Below are positions 52,889-63,530 of a DNA stretch of 64,000 bases, piece after piece. Every line of letters begins with the position of its first letter. Position 1 is the first letter of the stretch. The stretch comes from Nocardia cyriacigeorgica (lineage in GTDB: Bacteria; Actinomycetota; Actinomycetes; Mycobacteriales; Mycobacteriaceae). The position numbers and the translations under genes are program-made. The notes under the pieces were generated by a model that was not told where the DNA came from, searched no databases, and worked only from the letters and a program-made list of their open reading frames with translations. The stretch spans positions 124,001 through 188,000 of the forward strand of contig NZ_JAAGUY010000003.1 in assembly GCF_010868145.1 (NCBI RefSeq). Reading direction: 5' to 3'.

Positions 52889-55159
52889 ATGTCCGAAACC
52901 ACCGAACGCGCGAACACCTCGGCCGTCGAGGTCGAGCCCGGAGTCTTCGAATCCGTCGCGCTGATCGACAACGGGAGCTACGGCACCCGCACCATCCGCT
53001 TCGAGACCGGCCGCCTGGCGCGTCAGGCCGCCGGTTCGGTCGTCGCCTACCTCGACGACGAGACCATGCTGCTGTCGGCTACTACCGCCGGTAAGCACCC
53101 CAAGGACCAGTTCGACTTCTTCCCGCTGACGGTCGACGTCGAGGAGCGGATGTACGCCGCTGGCCGCATCCCCGGTTCGTTCTTCCGCCGCGAGGGCCGC
53201 CCCTCCACCGACGCGATCCTCACCTGCCGCCTGATCGACCGGCCGCTGCGCCCGTCGTTCGTCGACGGCCTGCGCAACGAGATCCAGGTCGTGGTCACGG
53301 TGATGAGCCTGGACCCGAAGGATCTCTACGACGTCGTCGCGATCAACGCGGCCTCGGCATCCACCCAGATCGCGGGCCTGCCGTTCTCCGGCCCGGTCGG
53401 TGGTGTGCGTGTCGCCCTGATCGAGGGCCAGTGGGTCGCGTTCCCGACCGTGGAGCAGCTCGAAGGTGCCGTATTCGACATGGTCGTCGCGGGCCGCGTG
53501 GTCGAGTCCGGTGACGTCGCCATCATGATGGTCGAGGCCGAGGCCACCGACAAGGTCATCGAACTGGTCGCCGATGGCGCGCAGGCACCGACCGAGGCCA
53601 TCGTCGCCGAGGGCCTCGAGGCGGCCAAGCCGTTCATCGCTCGCCTGTGCCGCGCCCAGGCCGACCTCGCCGAGCTGGCCGCCAAGCCGACCGGTGAGTT
53701 CCCCCTGTTCCCGCCGTACGAGGCCGATGTGTTCGAGGCCGTGGAGGGCACCTCCAAGCGTGAACTGAACGAGGCCCTGAGCATCGCCGACAAGCAGGAG
53801 CGCGAGGCGAAGATCGACGAGATCAAGCTCGATGTGCTCTCGCGCCTTGGCGAGGACTTCGTTGGCCGCGAGAAGGAGCTCGGCGCGGCGTTCCGCTCGG
53901 TCACCAAGAAGCTGGTGCGTCAGCGCATCCTCACCGACGGTTTCCGCATCGACGGCCGCGGCCTCGCCGATATCCGCGCCCTGTCCGCCGAGGTCGCCGT
54001 GGTGCCGCGTGCGCACGGTTCGGCGCTGTTCGAGCGCGGTGAGACCCAGATTCTCGGTGTCACCACCCTCGACATGGTCAAGATGGCCCAGCAGGTCGAC
54101 TCGCTTGGCCCCGAGACCAGCAAGCGCTACATGCACCACTACAACTTCCCGCCGTTCTCCACCGGTGAGACCGGCCGCGTCGGCTCGCCGAAGCGGCGCG
54201 AGATCGGCCACGGCGCCCTCGCCGAGCGCGCCCTGATGCCGGTGCTGCCCAGCCAGGAAGAGTTCCCCTACGCCATCCGTCAGGTCTCGGAGGCGCTGAG
54301 CTCCAACGGCTCCACCTCGATGGGTTCGGTGTGTGCCTCGACCCTGTCGCTGCTGAACGCCGGTGTGCCGCTCAAGGCGCCGGTCGCCGGTATCGCCATG
54401 GGTCTGGTGTCGGACACCGTCACCAACGACAAGGGTGAGGACGAGGTCCGCTATGTCGCGCTGACCGACATCCTCGGCGCCGAAGACGCCTTCGGTGACA
54501 TGGACTTCAAGGTCGCCGGTACCCGCGAGTTCGTCACCGCGCTGCAGCTGGACACCAAGCTGGACGGCATTCCCTCCAAGGTGCTCGCCGGCGCGCTGAG
54601 CCAGGCGCACGACGCCCGCAACACCATCCTGGACGTGATGGCCGAGGCCATCGCGACCCCGGACGAGATGAGCCCGTACGCTCCGCGCGTCACCGCGATC
54701 AAGATCCCGGTCGACAAGATCGGCGAGGTGATCGGGCCCAAGGGCAAGGTGATCAACCAGATCACCGAGGAGACCGGCGCCAACATCTCCATCGAGGACG
54801 ACGGCACCGTGTTCGTCGGCGCGACCGACGGCCCGTCGGCGCAGGCCGCGATCGACCAGATCAACGCCATCGCCAACCCGCAGTTGCCCAAGGTGGGCGA
54901 GCGCTTCCTCGGCACGGTCGTCAAGACCACCGCCTTCGGCGCGTTCGTCTCGCTGCTTCCGGGTCGCGACGGTCTGGTGCACATCTCCAAGCTGGGCAAC
55001 GGTAAGCGCGTGGCCAAGGTCGAAGACGTGGTCAACGTCGGCGACAAGCTGCGCGTCGAGATCGCCGATATCGACAACCGCGGCAAGATCTCGCTGATCC
55101 CGGTCGAGGAGAACGCCGACGAGCCCTCCGCCGATGCGGATGCGCCCTCGGGCGAGTAG
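52889..55159 (+). CDS. pnp: Polyribonucleotide nucleotidyltransferase (PNPase)
   Basis: 756 residues from ATG 52889 ([20 protein letters not shown]). Two RNase PH domains: the first has [20 protein letters not shown] and [20 protein letters not shown], the second [22 protein letters not shown] domain [19 protein letters not shown] at about 610 and S1 domain [20 protein letters not shown] at about 676 follow. It degrades RNA 3'-5' by phosphorolysis and can add tails; called GpsI in mycobacteria and streptomycetes. A terminator-like hairpin follows. Confidence 0.97.
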   Translation: MSETTERANTSAVEVEPGVFESVALIDNGSYGTRTIRFETGRLARQAAGSVVAYLDDETMLLSATTAGKHPKDQFDFFPLTVDVEERMYAAGRIPGSFFRREGRPSTDAILTCRLIDRPLRPSFVDGLRNEIQVVVTVMSLDPKDLYDVVAINAASASTQIAGLPFSGPVGGVRVALIEGQWVAFPTVEQLEGAVFDMVVAGRVVESGDVAIMMVEAEATDKVIELVADGAQAPTEAIVAEGLEAAKPFIARLCRAQADLAELAAKPTGEFPLFPPYEADVFEAVEGTSKRELNEALSIADKQEREAKIDEIKLDVLSRLGEDFVGREKELGAAFRSVTKKLVRQRILTDGFRIDGRGLADIRALSAEVAVVPRAHGSALFERGETQILGVTTLDMVKMAQQVDSLGPETSKRYMHHYNFPPFSTGETGRVGSPKRREIGHGALAERALMPVLPSQEEFPYAIRQVSEALSSNGSTSMGSVCASTLSLLNAGVPLKAPVAGIAMGLVSDTVTNDKGEDEVRYVALTDILGAEDAFGDMDFKVAGTREFVTALQLDTKLDGIPSKVLAGALSQAHDARNTILDVMAEAIATPDEMSPYAPRVTAIKIPVDKIGEVIGPKGKVINQITEETGANISIEDDGTVFVGATDGPSAQAAIDQINAIANPQLPKVGERFLGTVVKTTAFGAFVSLLPGRDGLVHISKLGNGKRVAKVEDVVNVGDKLRVEIADIDNRGKISLIPVEENADEPSADADAPSGE

Positions 55160-55190
55160 TACTTGACGGTGTGACGAAGCAGAACTCGGC

Positions 55191-55223
55191 AACCCCCTTG
55201 CTCTTCAACGGGCAGGGGGGTTT
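55191..55223 (+). terminator. Terminator hairpin between pnp and pepR
   Basis: AACCCCCTTGC (55191-55201) pairs with GCAGGGGGGTT (55212-55222), 11 pairs with one T-G, loop of 10, then TTT within GGTTTG. It lies inside a longer reading frame that starts at GTG 55171, which argues that pepR really starts downstream at GTG 55240. Confidence 0.65.
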
Positions 55224-55239
55224 GTCGCTGGATTGGCGG

Positions 55240-56553
55240 GTGAGCAAAACGGAGACGGCGACCGAGACCGGAGTTCGGCGCACGGTGTTGCCGGGTGGAT
55301 TGCGGGTGGTGACCGAACACCTTCCCGGCGTGCGTTCGGCATCGATCGGTGTGTGGGTCGGGGTCGGTTCCCGCGATGAGGGACCGACCGTCGCCGGGGC
55401 CGCGCACTTCCTCGAACATCTGCTGTTCAAGGCCACCCCGACCCGCAGCGCGCTCGATATCGCGGAGGCGATGGACGCGGTCGGCGGTGAGCTCAACGCG
55501 TTCACCGCCAAGGAACAGACCTGCTACTACGCCCACGTCTTGGACGAGGATCTGCCGCTGGCGGTGGAGCTGGTCTCGGACGTGGTGCTCAACGGGCTGT
55601 GCCGGTCGGTCGACGTGGACGTCGAACGACAGGTGGTGCTCGAAGAGATCGCCATGCGCGACGACGACCCCGAAGACCTGGTCGGCGATGCGTTCTTGAC
55701 CGCGCTGTTCGGCGATCACCCGATCGGACGCCCGGTGATCGGCTCGGTCGAGTCCATCGAGGGGATGCGCGCCAACCAGCTGCGTTCCTTCCATCAGCGC
55801 CGCTACCGGCCGGACCGGATGGTGGTCGCGGTGGCGGGCAATGTGGAGCACGAGCACACCGTGGAACTGGTGCATCGCGCGTTCGCCGACCGCCTCGATC
55901 CGACTGTTGCGCCGGTGCCCCGTCGCGAGGGCCGGTTTCGAGTGCGGACCGCACCCCAGCTGCAATGGAGCTACCGAGACAGCGAACAAGCGCACCTGGT
56001 GTTCGGTGTGCGTGCCTTCGGCAGGCATGAGGGTGAGCGTCGCTGGCCGCTGTCGGTGCTCAACACCGTCGTCGGCGGTGGGTTGAGTTCGCGGCTGTTC
56101 CAACGCATCCGGGAAGAACGCGGCCTGGCGTACTCGGTGTATTCCAGTGTGGACACCTTCGCCGATACCGGGGCGTTCTCGGTGTACATCGGCTGCCAGC
56201 CGGAGAACCTGGCCGAGGTTGCTGCCCTGGCCCGCGGCGTCCTGGAAGAGGTCGCCGAGGACGGCATCACCGACGCCGAATGTGCCCGCGCCAAGGGCTC
56301 GCTGCGTGGGGGACTGGTACTCGGACTGGAAGATTCCGCCTCGCGGATGAACCGCATCGGCCGCAGCGAACTCAGTTACGGCAACCACCGCAGCGTTTCC
56401 GAGACCCTGGCCCGCATCGACGCCGTCACCACCGAGGAAGTCAGCGATATCGCCCGAACACTGCTGGCCAGGCCCTTCGCCGCCTCGGTGGCGGGCCCGT
56501 ACCGGCGCACGCGTGACCTACCCGCGGCGGTCCGCAGGCTCGTAGCCGACTGA
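55240..56553 (+). CDS. pepR: M16 family zinc protease PepR
   Basis: 437 residues from GTG 55240, giving VSKTETATETGVRR ahead of TVLPGGLRVVTEHLPGVRSA. The inverted zinc motif HxxEH is HFLEH at 56-60, in GAAHFLEHLLFKATPTRS, with the third ligand region in EEIAMRDDDPEDL at about 132-144. The C-terminal half contains the second M16 domain with GGLSSRLFQRIREERGLAYS. Insulinase/mitochondrial processing peptidase-like. It follows pnp in mycobacteria too (Rv2782c). Substrate unknown. Confidence 0.92.
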   Translation: MSKTETATETGVRRTVLPGGLRVVTEHLPGVRSASIGVWVGVGSRDEGPTVAGAAHFLEHLLFKATPTRSALDIAEAMDAVGGELNAFTAKEQTCYYAHVLDEDLPLAVELVSDVVLNGLCRSVDVDVERQVVLEEIAMRDDDPEDLVGDAFLTALFGDHPIGRPVIGSVESIEGMRANQLRSFHQRRYRPDRMVVAVAGNVEHEHTVELVHRAFADRLDPTVAPVPRREGRFRVRTAPQLQWSYRDSEQAHLVFGVRAFGRHEGERRWPLSVLNTVVGGGLSSRLFQRIREERGLAYSVYSSVDTFADTGAFSVYIGCQPENLAEVAALARGVLEEVAEDGITDAECARAKGSLRGGLVLGLEDSASRMNRIGRSELSYGNHRSVSETLARIDAVTTEEVSDIARTLLARPFAASVAGPYRRTRDLPAAVRRLVAD

Positions 56554-56841
56554 TTCCGGCCGTGCCTGCGGGTGGGTGGCGAGCGGTAGCGATCGTCCTC
56601 GACTGCCGTCGACTCATCAGTGGTGCTGTTCGATGCCGCAGAGTCCGACAGAATCTCCGGTGACGGCCGAGGGCCGGTATTCGCAGTCACCGGCCGAGCG
56701 CCGGGCAGCGGTGTCGCGCTCTCCGGCGCTGAGGTCGCGATGAGCGTCATCGACCTCGATGCGCGGTCCGGGTCGTGGCGGGCGACGGTCCGCGATCTGC
56801 GCGCGCCGGCCGGCAGCCACCCGGTGGTCGGGTAGATCCGC

Positions 56842-57174
56842 TCAGGCGCGCTGCGCTCGGTTGGCGGCATCGACAACCGAAACCAGCAGGCCCGGCAGTG
56901 CGTCGTCGAGGGCGTCGGTGCGTAGCCGCTGGCAGGTCTGGCCGTCGACGACCAGGCGTTCGATGACGCCTGCTTCGCGCAGGATCTTGAAGTGATGGGT
57001 GGCGGTCGACTTGTTGATCACGTCGTAGAGCGCACCGCAGCGCACCGCGGTGCCCGCATTGCTGAGCCGGCGCACCATCTCCAGGCGCACGGGATCCTGC
57101 AGCGCGCCGAGCACAACGGGAAGCGCGGCCACGGGGTGGACCTCGGTGCCGGTGACCGCTGTGGTGTCCGTCAT
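56842..57174 (-). CDS. ArsR-family transcriptional regulator
   Basis: 110 residues. Winged helix: LGALQDPVRLEMVRRLSNAG and LYDVINKSTATHHFKILREA at about 49-68, then GVIERLVVDGQTCQRLRTD. No Cys pair typical of metal sensors in the helix alpha-3 position, so it probably senses something else. Divergent from the MFS gene; the operator-like palindrome at 57233-57250 is the probable binding site. Confidence 0.85.
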   Translation of the reverse strand: MTDTTAVTGTEVHPVAALPVVLGALQDPVRLEMVRRLSNAGTAVRCGALYDVINKSTATHHFKILREAGVIERLVVDGQTCQRLRTDALDDALPGLLVSVVDAANRAQRA

Positions 57175-57217
57175 GACCTACCTCACTCGGGGGTTTGATG
57201 ATCGTCGTACCGTGCGC

Positions 57218-57250
57218 TAGGGTAACGATTTGGTTCGATCATTATCAAAC
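57218..57250. promoter_or_regulatory. MFS promoter with overlapping ArsR operator
   Basis: TAGGGT (57218-57223) is the likely -10 box of the MFS gene. Just downstream GTTCGAT-CATT-ATCAAAC (57233-57250) is an imperfect palindrome with 7-bp arms and one mismatch, and a further GTTTGAT half-site is at 57193-57199 near the arsR start. Confidence 0.5.
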
Positions 57251-57269
57251 TTACCTGATCGGGGTTTCG

Positions 57270-58481
57270 ATGGCAGCGACAACGGCAGTGCCCGGCCAGG
57301 AGCGCACATCGCAGTCGTGGGCGTACGCTCTGGTGCTGGCCGCCAGTGGTGTCGCGCTCGGGGTGTCGGGTGTGCCCGCGCCGCTGTACGGCATCTACGA
57401 GCGGGAATGGCATCTGTCGCCACTGACCACCACCATCGTGTTCGCCGTCTATGCGGTCGCTGCGCTGGGAGCGGTGCTGGTCTCGGGTCGGATCTCCGAT
57501 GTCGTCGGGCGCAAGCCGGTGCTGCTGGGTGCGTTCGCCACGATGATCGTCGGGCTGGTGGTGTTCATGCTGGCCGATACCGTGCCGATGCTGTTGCTGG
57601 CGCGAGCCCTGCACGGATTTGCGGTGGGGGCGACCGTGGTCGCGGGCGCGGCGGCGCTGCTGGATCTGCGTCCACACCGCGGCGCCCGGTCCGGTCAGCT
57701 CACCGGTGTCGCATTCAATGTCGGTATGGCGGTGGCGATTCTGGGTTCGGCGCTGCTCGCGCAGTACGCCCCGAATCCGCTGCGCACGCCGTATGTCGTG
57801 ATCAGCGTGGTCTGCTTGATCATCGGCGTCGGTGTCCTGGCGTTGCGGGAACCGCACGCCGCGCGGGTGGCGGGTCGGATCCGGATCGCCAAGCCCGCAG
57901 TGCCGCAGGAGATCCGCGGTGATTTCTGGTTCTCCGCGATCGGTGTGATGGCGGCATGGTCGGTGCTCGGTGTGCTGCTGTCGCTGTATCCCTCGCTTGC
58001 TGCCCAACAGACCGGTATCCACAATCTGGTGTTCGGCGGTGTGGTGGTCGCTTCTACCGCCTTGTCTGCGGCACTGGCACAACTGTTCGCCACAGGGGTG
58101 CCCGCGCGGGCGGCGGCGATCATCGGCGATATCGGGATGGCGATCGCATTGCTGCTGACGGTGCCTGCCCTCGGCACGCACAACTGGGTCGCGGTCATCG
58201 GTATCGGCCTGGCGCTCGGCGTCACCTTCGGTCTAGGTTTCGGTGGATCGTTGCGACATCTGTCGAATGTCGTGCCACAGCACAAGCGTGGCGAGACCAT
58301 GTCGGCGTACTACTTGCTGGCCTACTCTGCGATGGCACTGCCCACCGTTGTGGCGGGCTGGGCTGCCACAACATGGGGTTTGAGCACGGTGTTCCCGTGG
58401 TTCGTTGGTGCGGTGGCGGTGGCCTGCCTGATCGCGGCCGGTCTCGGTGCCCGGCGCGGACGTGCCGAAGCGACGGTCTGA
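57270..58481 (+). CDS. MFS transporter
   Basis: 403 residues from ATG 57270 with 12 predicted helices. Motif A is GRISDVVGRKPVLLGAFATM at about 73-92; LARALHGFAVGATVVAGAAA follows at about 111-130. This pattern fits the 12-helix drug/sugar exporter groups. It is divergent from an ArsR-type repressor, the usual arrangement for inducible efflux. Substrate not predicted. Confidence 0.85.
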   Translation: MAATTAVPGQERTSQSWAYALVLAASGVALGVSGVPAPLYGIYEREWHLSPLTTTIVFAVYAVAALGAVLVSGRISDVVGRKPVLLGAFATMIVGLVVFMLADTVPMLLLARALHGFAVGATVVAGAAALLDLRPHRGARSGQLTGVAFNVGMAVAILGSALLAQYAPNPLRTPYVVISVVCLIIGVGVLALREPHAARVAGRIRIAKPAVPQEIRGDFWFSAIGVMAAWSVLGVLLSLYPSLAAQQTGIHNLVFGGVVVASTALSAALAQLFATGVPARAAAIIGDIGMAIALLLTVPALGTHNWVAVIGIGLALGVTFGLGFGGSLRHLSNVVPQHKRGETMSAYYLLAYSAMALPTVVAGWAATTWGLSTVFPWFVGAVAVACLIAAGLGARRGRAEATV

Positions 58482-58556
58482 GCCCGGGCGAGCTCTGAGC
58501 CGAGGTGGCGGGATGGTAAGGGCGAGGGCCTGATCCCCGGCGAGGGCCGCGGCCGA

Positions 58557-58952
58557 TCAGTCCGGGGCGACCGCGGTTTCGTGGACGGTCAGCCACTGCA
58601 CGCCGGGTTGTCCGTCCGGCGATACCAGCACCGCGCTCACGCGGCGGCGCGATATCTGTCCGGCGTGGTGGTGTGATTCCAGGAATCGCACCACTATTAT
58701 TCCGGATTCCTCCGTGAGTTGTTCGAGTTCGGTGATGTCGATGCGCAGTCCGGGAAGCGCATTTCGCGCACCACGAAGCCTGGCCATCAATTCGTTTCGC
58801 CGCACGGTTTCCCCGGTAGTGCTCACCATCGAAAATGCTTCGTGTTGTGCGGCGGCGAATCGATCGAAAACCGAATCGGGCGCGTCCGAGCCGAGCCAGG
58901 TGGCCAGGTCGGTGTGCAATTCTTCGACGGCGGCGATGATGTCGGTGCCCAT
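58557..58952 (-). CDS. Small soluble hypothetical protein
   Basis: 131 residues. The alternation of helices and strands, the Trp-containing GVQWLTVHETAV ending and RNELMARLRGARNALPGLRI in the middle suggest an NTF2/SnoaL-like cone fold (DUF4440 type), but this is a guess from pattern. No catalytic residues recognised. It starts with MGTDIIAAVEELHTDLATWL. Lone gene converging with the MFS gene. Confidence 0.5.
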   Translation of the reverse strand: MGTDIIAAVEELHTDLATWLGSDAPDSVFDRFAAAQHEAFSMVSTTGETVRRNELMARLRGARNALPGLRIDITELEQLTEESGIIVVRFLESHHHAGQISRRRVSAVLVSPDGQPGVQWLTVHETAVAPD

Positions 58953-59065
58953 GCGGTATCCATTCCATTGCGGTGTGGCTGTGCCCGATGATCGAACTGT
59001 TGCTGCCGTGGTGCTGTTCCGCGACGGGTGTACGAAGGGGCCGGGTCGTACCCCGGCCCCGATCG

Positions 59066-59461
59066 CTACTGCGGCCAGCCGCCGTACGGGACGGTGATCA
59101 GCTCCATGTAGTGCCCACTGGGGTCGAGGAAGTAGATCCCCCGGCCGCCGTCGTTGTGGTTGATCTGCCCGGCGTCCTGTTGACGCGGATCGGCCCAGTA
59201 CTCCAGCTTGTAGCGCCGGATCTTGTCGTAGGCCGCATCGAACTCGGCGTCCGACACAAGGAACGCATAGTGCTGGGGCTGGATATCGCCGATATGGGGT
59301 GGCACGTTGGCGAAATCGAAGGTGACGCCATTACCGGTGGCGACCGGAATGAACGGACCCCATTCGGCTCCGATGTCCACACCCAGAATGTCCGCCCAGA
59401 ATTCGGCGGATACCCGATTGTCCTTGCATCCGACAATGGTGTGATTGAACTGTACTGACAG
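59066..59461 (-). CDS. VOC family protein with apparent CTG start
   Basis: 131 residues. The glyoxalase-like fold starts SVQFNHTIVGCKDNRVSAEF, which carries the first metal-ligand His, and ends RGIYFLDPSGHYMELITV with the conserved Glu; the second module has IQPQHYAFLVSDAEFD. A conventional GTG at 59380 would cut off the first strand and its His. The full-length frame begins at CTG 59459-59461, which has GAGGAG eight bases upstream and no alternative ATG, GTG or TTG. CTG initiation is therefore inferred. Function within the VOC superfamily is unknown. Confidence 0.7.
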   Translation of the reverse strand: MSVQFNHTIVGCKDNRVSAEFWADILGVDIGAEWGPFIPVATGNGVTFDFANVPPHIGDIQPQHYAFLVSDAEFDAAYDKIRRYKLEYWADPRQQDAGQINHNDGGRGIYFLDPSGHYMELITVPYGGWPQ

Positions 59462-59662
59462 GGGAATTTCTCCTCGAGTAGTGACGATCCCGACCCCGGG
59501 CTCGGTACAAGGCGGCCAACGGGAGCACCGTCACAAGAGATCACATTAACGGCTGTTCCGCGACGCTGCCAACCCCCGATTTCGATTGCGACACCGCAGC
59601 ATCGGGCGACTGTGACCGGGCCCGCAGGTGGGCGCGCCGACCACGCCGCAGCGGAACGTTAG

Positions 59663-60966
<1,304 letters not shown>

Positions 60967-60980
60967 CGGCTGCCCCGGGA

Positions 60981-60986
60981 TACCCT
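60981..60986 (+). promoter_or_regulatory. -10 box of the flavodoxin-like gene
   Basis: TACCCT is seven bases before GTG 60994; leaderless layout. Confidence 0.4.
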
Positions 60987-60993
60987 CGTCGAC

Positions 60994-61446
60994 GTGCCGC
61001 GACTGCTGATCGTCCACCACACACCGTCACCGTTCATGCAGGCGATGTTCGAGGCGGTGATGTCCGGCGCGACCGACCCGGAGATCGAAGGCGTTGAGGT
61101 CGTGCGCCGGGCAGCGCTCGCGGTGTCGCCCACCGACGTGCTGGAAGCGGACGGGTATCTGCTCGGCACCCCGGCCAACCTCGGATACATGAGCGGCGCC
61201 CTCAAACACGCCTTCGATGTCATCTACTACCCCTGCCTCGACTCGACCCGCGGACGGCCGTTCGGGGCGTACTTCCACGGCAACGAGGGCACCGAGGGGG
61301 CCGAGAGGGGCGTCACCTCCATCACCACCGGGCTGGGATGGGTGCGGGCCGCCGACTACGTGGTGGTGTCGGGCAAACCGACCAAGGGCGATCTCGACGC
61401 ATGCTGGGAACTCGGTGCGACGGTCGCGGCCGGCTTGGCGCCCTGA
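60994..61446 (+). CDS. Flavodoxin-like / NADPH-dependent FMN reductase family protein
   Basis: 150 residues from GTG 60994. PRLLIVHHTPSPFMQAMFEA forms strand 1 and the phosphate loop; GYLLGTPANLGYMSGALKHA at about 53-72 is the second flavin-binding loop, and FGAYFHGNEGTEGAERGVTS the third. It is a flavodoxin-fold reductase, probably binding FMN. It follows dapB and the membrane gene as Rv2771c does in mycobacteria. Physiological partner unknown. Confidence 0.82.
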   Translation: MPRLLIVHHTPSPFMQAMFEAVMSGATDPEIEGVEVVRRAALAVSPTDVLEADGYLLGTPANLGYMSGALKHAFDVIYYPCLDSTRGRPFGAYFHGNEGTEGAERGVTSITTGLGWVRAADYVVVSGKPTKGDLDACWELGATVAAGLAP

Positions 61447-61557
61447 CCCGCCCCCGATTATTGGTGGCTGACCACGCGACGGTTCGGCAGGCATACTTCT
61501 CACAGAACCAATGTGCGGTCCGCGGTGGACCGAGTTGCTCGGATGGGAGTTGTCGAG

Positions 61558-62244
61558 GTGACGTGGGCCGAAACGGTCGAGAGCACACCACGCCGAATAG
61601 GGCTGGTCGAAGACCATGAGTCGGTCGCGATCGGCCTGGCGGCGATGCTCGCTCCGCATCCCGATCTCGACCTGGTGGCGACGGCGGGCACGGTGGCCGA
61701 ACTGCTCGCCGATCCCGCGGTAGCCGATCCGGTCGATCTGGTGGTACTGGATCTGCGGCTGGCCGACGGATCCACCCCCGAGGACAACGTGCGCGCATTG
61801 CGTGAGCGCGGCATGGAAGTGCTGGTGTTCACTGGCGCGGATAATGCCTTCCTGGTGCGTTCGGCCGCTCGCGCCGGAGTGCTCGGGGTGGTACGCAAAT
61901 CCGAGGATGTGCCGACCGTGGTCGCCGCGGTGCGCCGAGCCGCCTCCGGTGAGCAGGTCGTCACCACCGACTGGGCCGCCGCCATCGATGGCGACCCCCA
62001 GTTGTCCAGCGTCGGGTTGAGCCCGCGCCAGGAAGAAGTGCTCACCCTCTACGCGTCCGGGGAAAAGGCGTCGCGGGTGGCCCGGCTGACCGGGTTGTCG
62101 GAACAGACCGTCAACGACTATTTGGGCCGGATCCGGCAGAAGTACTCCGACGCTGGTCGGCCCGCCCCGACCAAGACGGATCTGTACAAGCGTGCGGTGG
62201 AGGACGGATGGCTGCCGGTCCCCGAGCGGCATCCTCGCCCGTGA
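61558..62244 (+). CDS. NarL/FixJ-type response regulator
   Basis: 228 residues from GTG 61558, seven bases after GGGAG; ATG 61543 and GTG 61513 are alternatives. Receiver domain: IGLVEDHESVAIGLAAMLAP with the acidic pair, and phospho-acceptor Asp in DLVVLDLRLADGS. LuxR-type HTH: LSPRQEEVLTLYASGEKASR and VARLTGLSEQTVNDYLGRIR. Its end overlaps the start of the histidine kinase gene, so the two form a two-component system. The signal is unknown. Confidence 0.88.
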   Translation: MTWAETVESTPRRIGLVEDHESVAIGLAAMLAPHPDLDLVATAGTVAELLADPAVADPVDLVVLDLRLADGSTPEDNVRALRERGMEVLVFTGADNAFLVRSAARAGVLGVVRKSEDVPTVVAAVRRAASGEQVVTTDWAAAIDGDPQLSSVGLSPRQEEVLTLYASGEKASRVARLTGLSEQTVNDYLGRIRQKYSDAGRPAPTKTDLYKRAVEDGWLPVPERHPRP

Positions 62245-63530
62245 TCGCGTCCGGCTTGCTGGACACCGCACCGACCACGCCCGCCACCCCGCTCGACCGA
62301 GTTCGTGCGACCCGATGGGGGCGCGGGCTGGCCGCGGCGTCGCGTGATACGGCTGCCGACGGCGCCTCCGAACGCATCCTGCGCCGATTCGGCCTGGTCG
62401 TCGGCCTGGCCGGGGTGATCGCCGCGCTGGTCGAACTGCCCGAGATCGCCGATCAGAGCCGAGATATCGCTCTGAGCTGGACGATCAGCGCGGTCCTCTT
62501 GGCCTTCGGCGTTTTCCCGGTGCTGGCGTTCGTCTCGATCGGTGCGCGGCCCAGAACCATTCGCCGGGTCAGTGGCGCCGCCGCGATCAGCTTCCTGGCG
62601 GCCATGGTGGTGATCATGCTGGCCTACTCCCAGCCCACCGATGCCATCGGCTCGGTCTGGGTCTATCGCGTGCTCGCCCTCGGTGTGCTCGCAGCCGCGC
62701 TGGCATGGCCGACGGGGCCGGCCATCGGCTACCTGTTGGTCGGATCGGCACTGTCTGCCGTGGTGAATCTGTTCGTGGTGCCCGATGTTTCGCCCTTGGC
62801 GACGGCGGGCGACTTCGCGCGGGCGGCCGGGCTGTGTGCGTTGTTCCTGTGGTGCGTGGTCTACGCCAGGGCCGCCGGTGTCCGGGTCGACCTGGAGTCG
62901 GAAGTCGCGGGCAGCCAAGCCGCCGCCGTGGCGGGCGCCGCGGCCCGCGACCGGGAGCGCGCCCGGTTCGCCGCGCTGATTCACGATGCGGTGCTATCGA
63001 CACTGCTGGATGCCTCCCGCGGCGGCACCGAATCGCCAGTGCTGCGCCGACAGGCCGAGCGCACCCTGGAACAACTCGACGAATCGCGCGCGGGCAGCAC
63101 CGATCCCGACCATCTGGACGCGCAGTCGGCCATCGGCTTTCTGCGTTCGGCGGTGCACGAGGTGAACCCTGGGATCGAGTTCACCGCACGGCGCACCGCC
63201 GGGTTCGACGACCTGCGCCTGCCGGTGACCGCCGCGAGCACGATCGCTGCCGCCCTGGCCGAGGCCGCGCGCAACAGTTTGCGCCATGCCACGGTGCCGG
63301 GCCGGGAAGTGCATCGCACCGTCACCGTGACGGTCAGCGCCGGTGGTATCCGTACCGAAATGCGCGACGACGGTGCCGGATTCGATCAGAACCTGGTGCC
63401 GGTGGACCGGCTCGGTATCTCGGTCAGCATCCTCGGCCGGATGCGCCAGCTCGCGGGCGGCGCCGGATTCGTGGAATCCCAACCGGGCCATGGTACGACG
63501 GTGACATTGGTGTGGGGTGGCGATGGCTGA
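62241..63530 (+). CDS. Sensor histidine kinase
   Basis: 429 residues from GTG 62241, coupled to the regulator (GTGA); a longer start at ATG 62208 is possible. Five or six membrane helices occupy about 50-215. The His box is RFAALIHDAVLSTLLDASRG at about 243-262 (HisKA_3-like), and the ATPase domain shows ALAEAARNSLRHATVPGR (N box) and EMRDDGAGFDQNLVPVDRLG (G1 box). Membrane-bound partner of the NarL-type regulator. Confidence 0.87.
   Translation: MIASGLLDTAPTTPATPLDRVRATRWGRGLAAASRDTAADGASERILRRFGLVVGLAGVIAALVELPEIADQSRDIALSWTISAVLLAFGVFPVLAFVSIGARPRTIRRVSGAAAISFLAAMVVIMLAYSQPTDAIGSVWVYRVLALGVLAAALAWPTGPAIGYLLVGSALSAVVNLFVVPDVSPLATAGDFARAAGLCALFLWCVVYARAAGVRVDLESEVAGSQAAAVAGAAARDRERARFAALIHDAVLSTLLDASRGGTESPVLRRQAERTLEQLDESRAGSTDPDHLDAQSAIGFLRSAVHEVNPGIEFTARRTAGFDDLRLPVTAASTIAAALAEAARNSLRHATVPGREVHRTVTVTVSAGGIRTEMRDDGAGFDQNLVPVDRLGISVSILGRMRQLAGGAGFVESQPGHGTTVTLVWGGDG

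Noticed and set aside
52589..55192. 867-codon open frame antisense to pnp
   Set aside because: Composition (Asp/Gly/Arg/Val/Leu runs) is that of an antisense shadow; the sense strand carries a full PNPase.
56620..56835. 71-codon frame between pepR and arsR
   Set aside because: No Shine-Dalgarno site or -10 box, no family pattern, and Gly/Ala/Arg-biased composition. Treated as non-coding.
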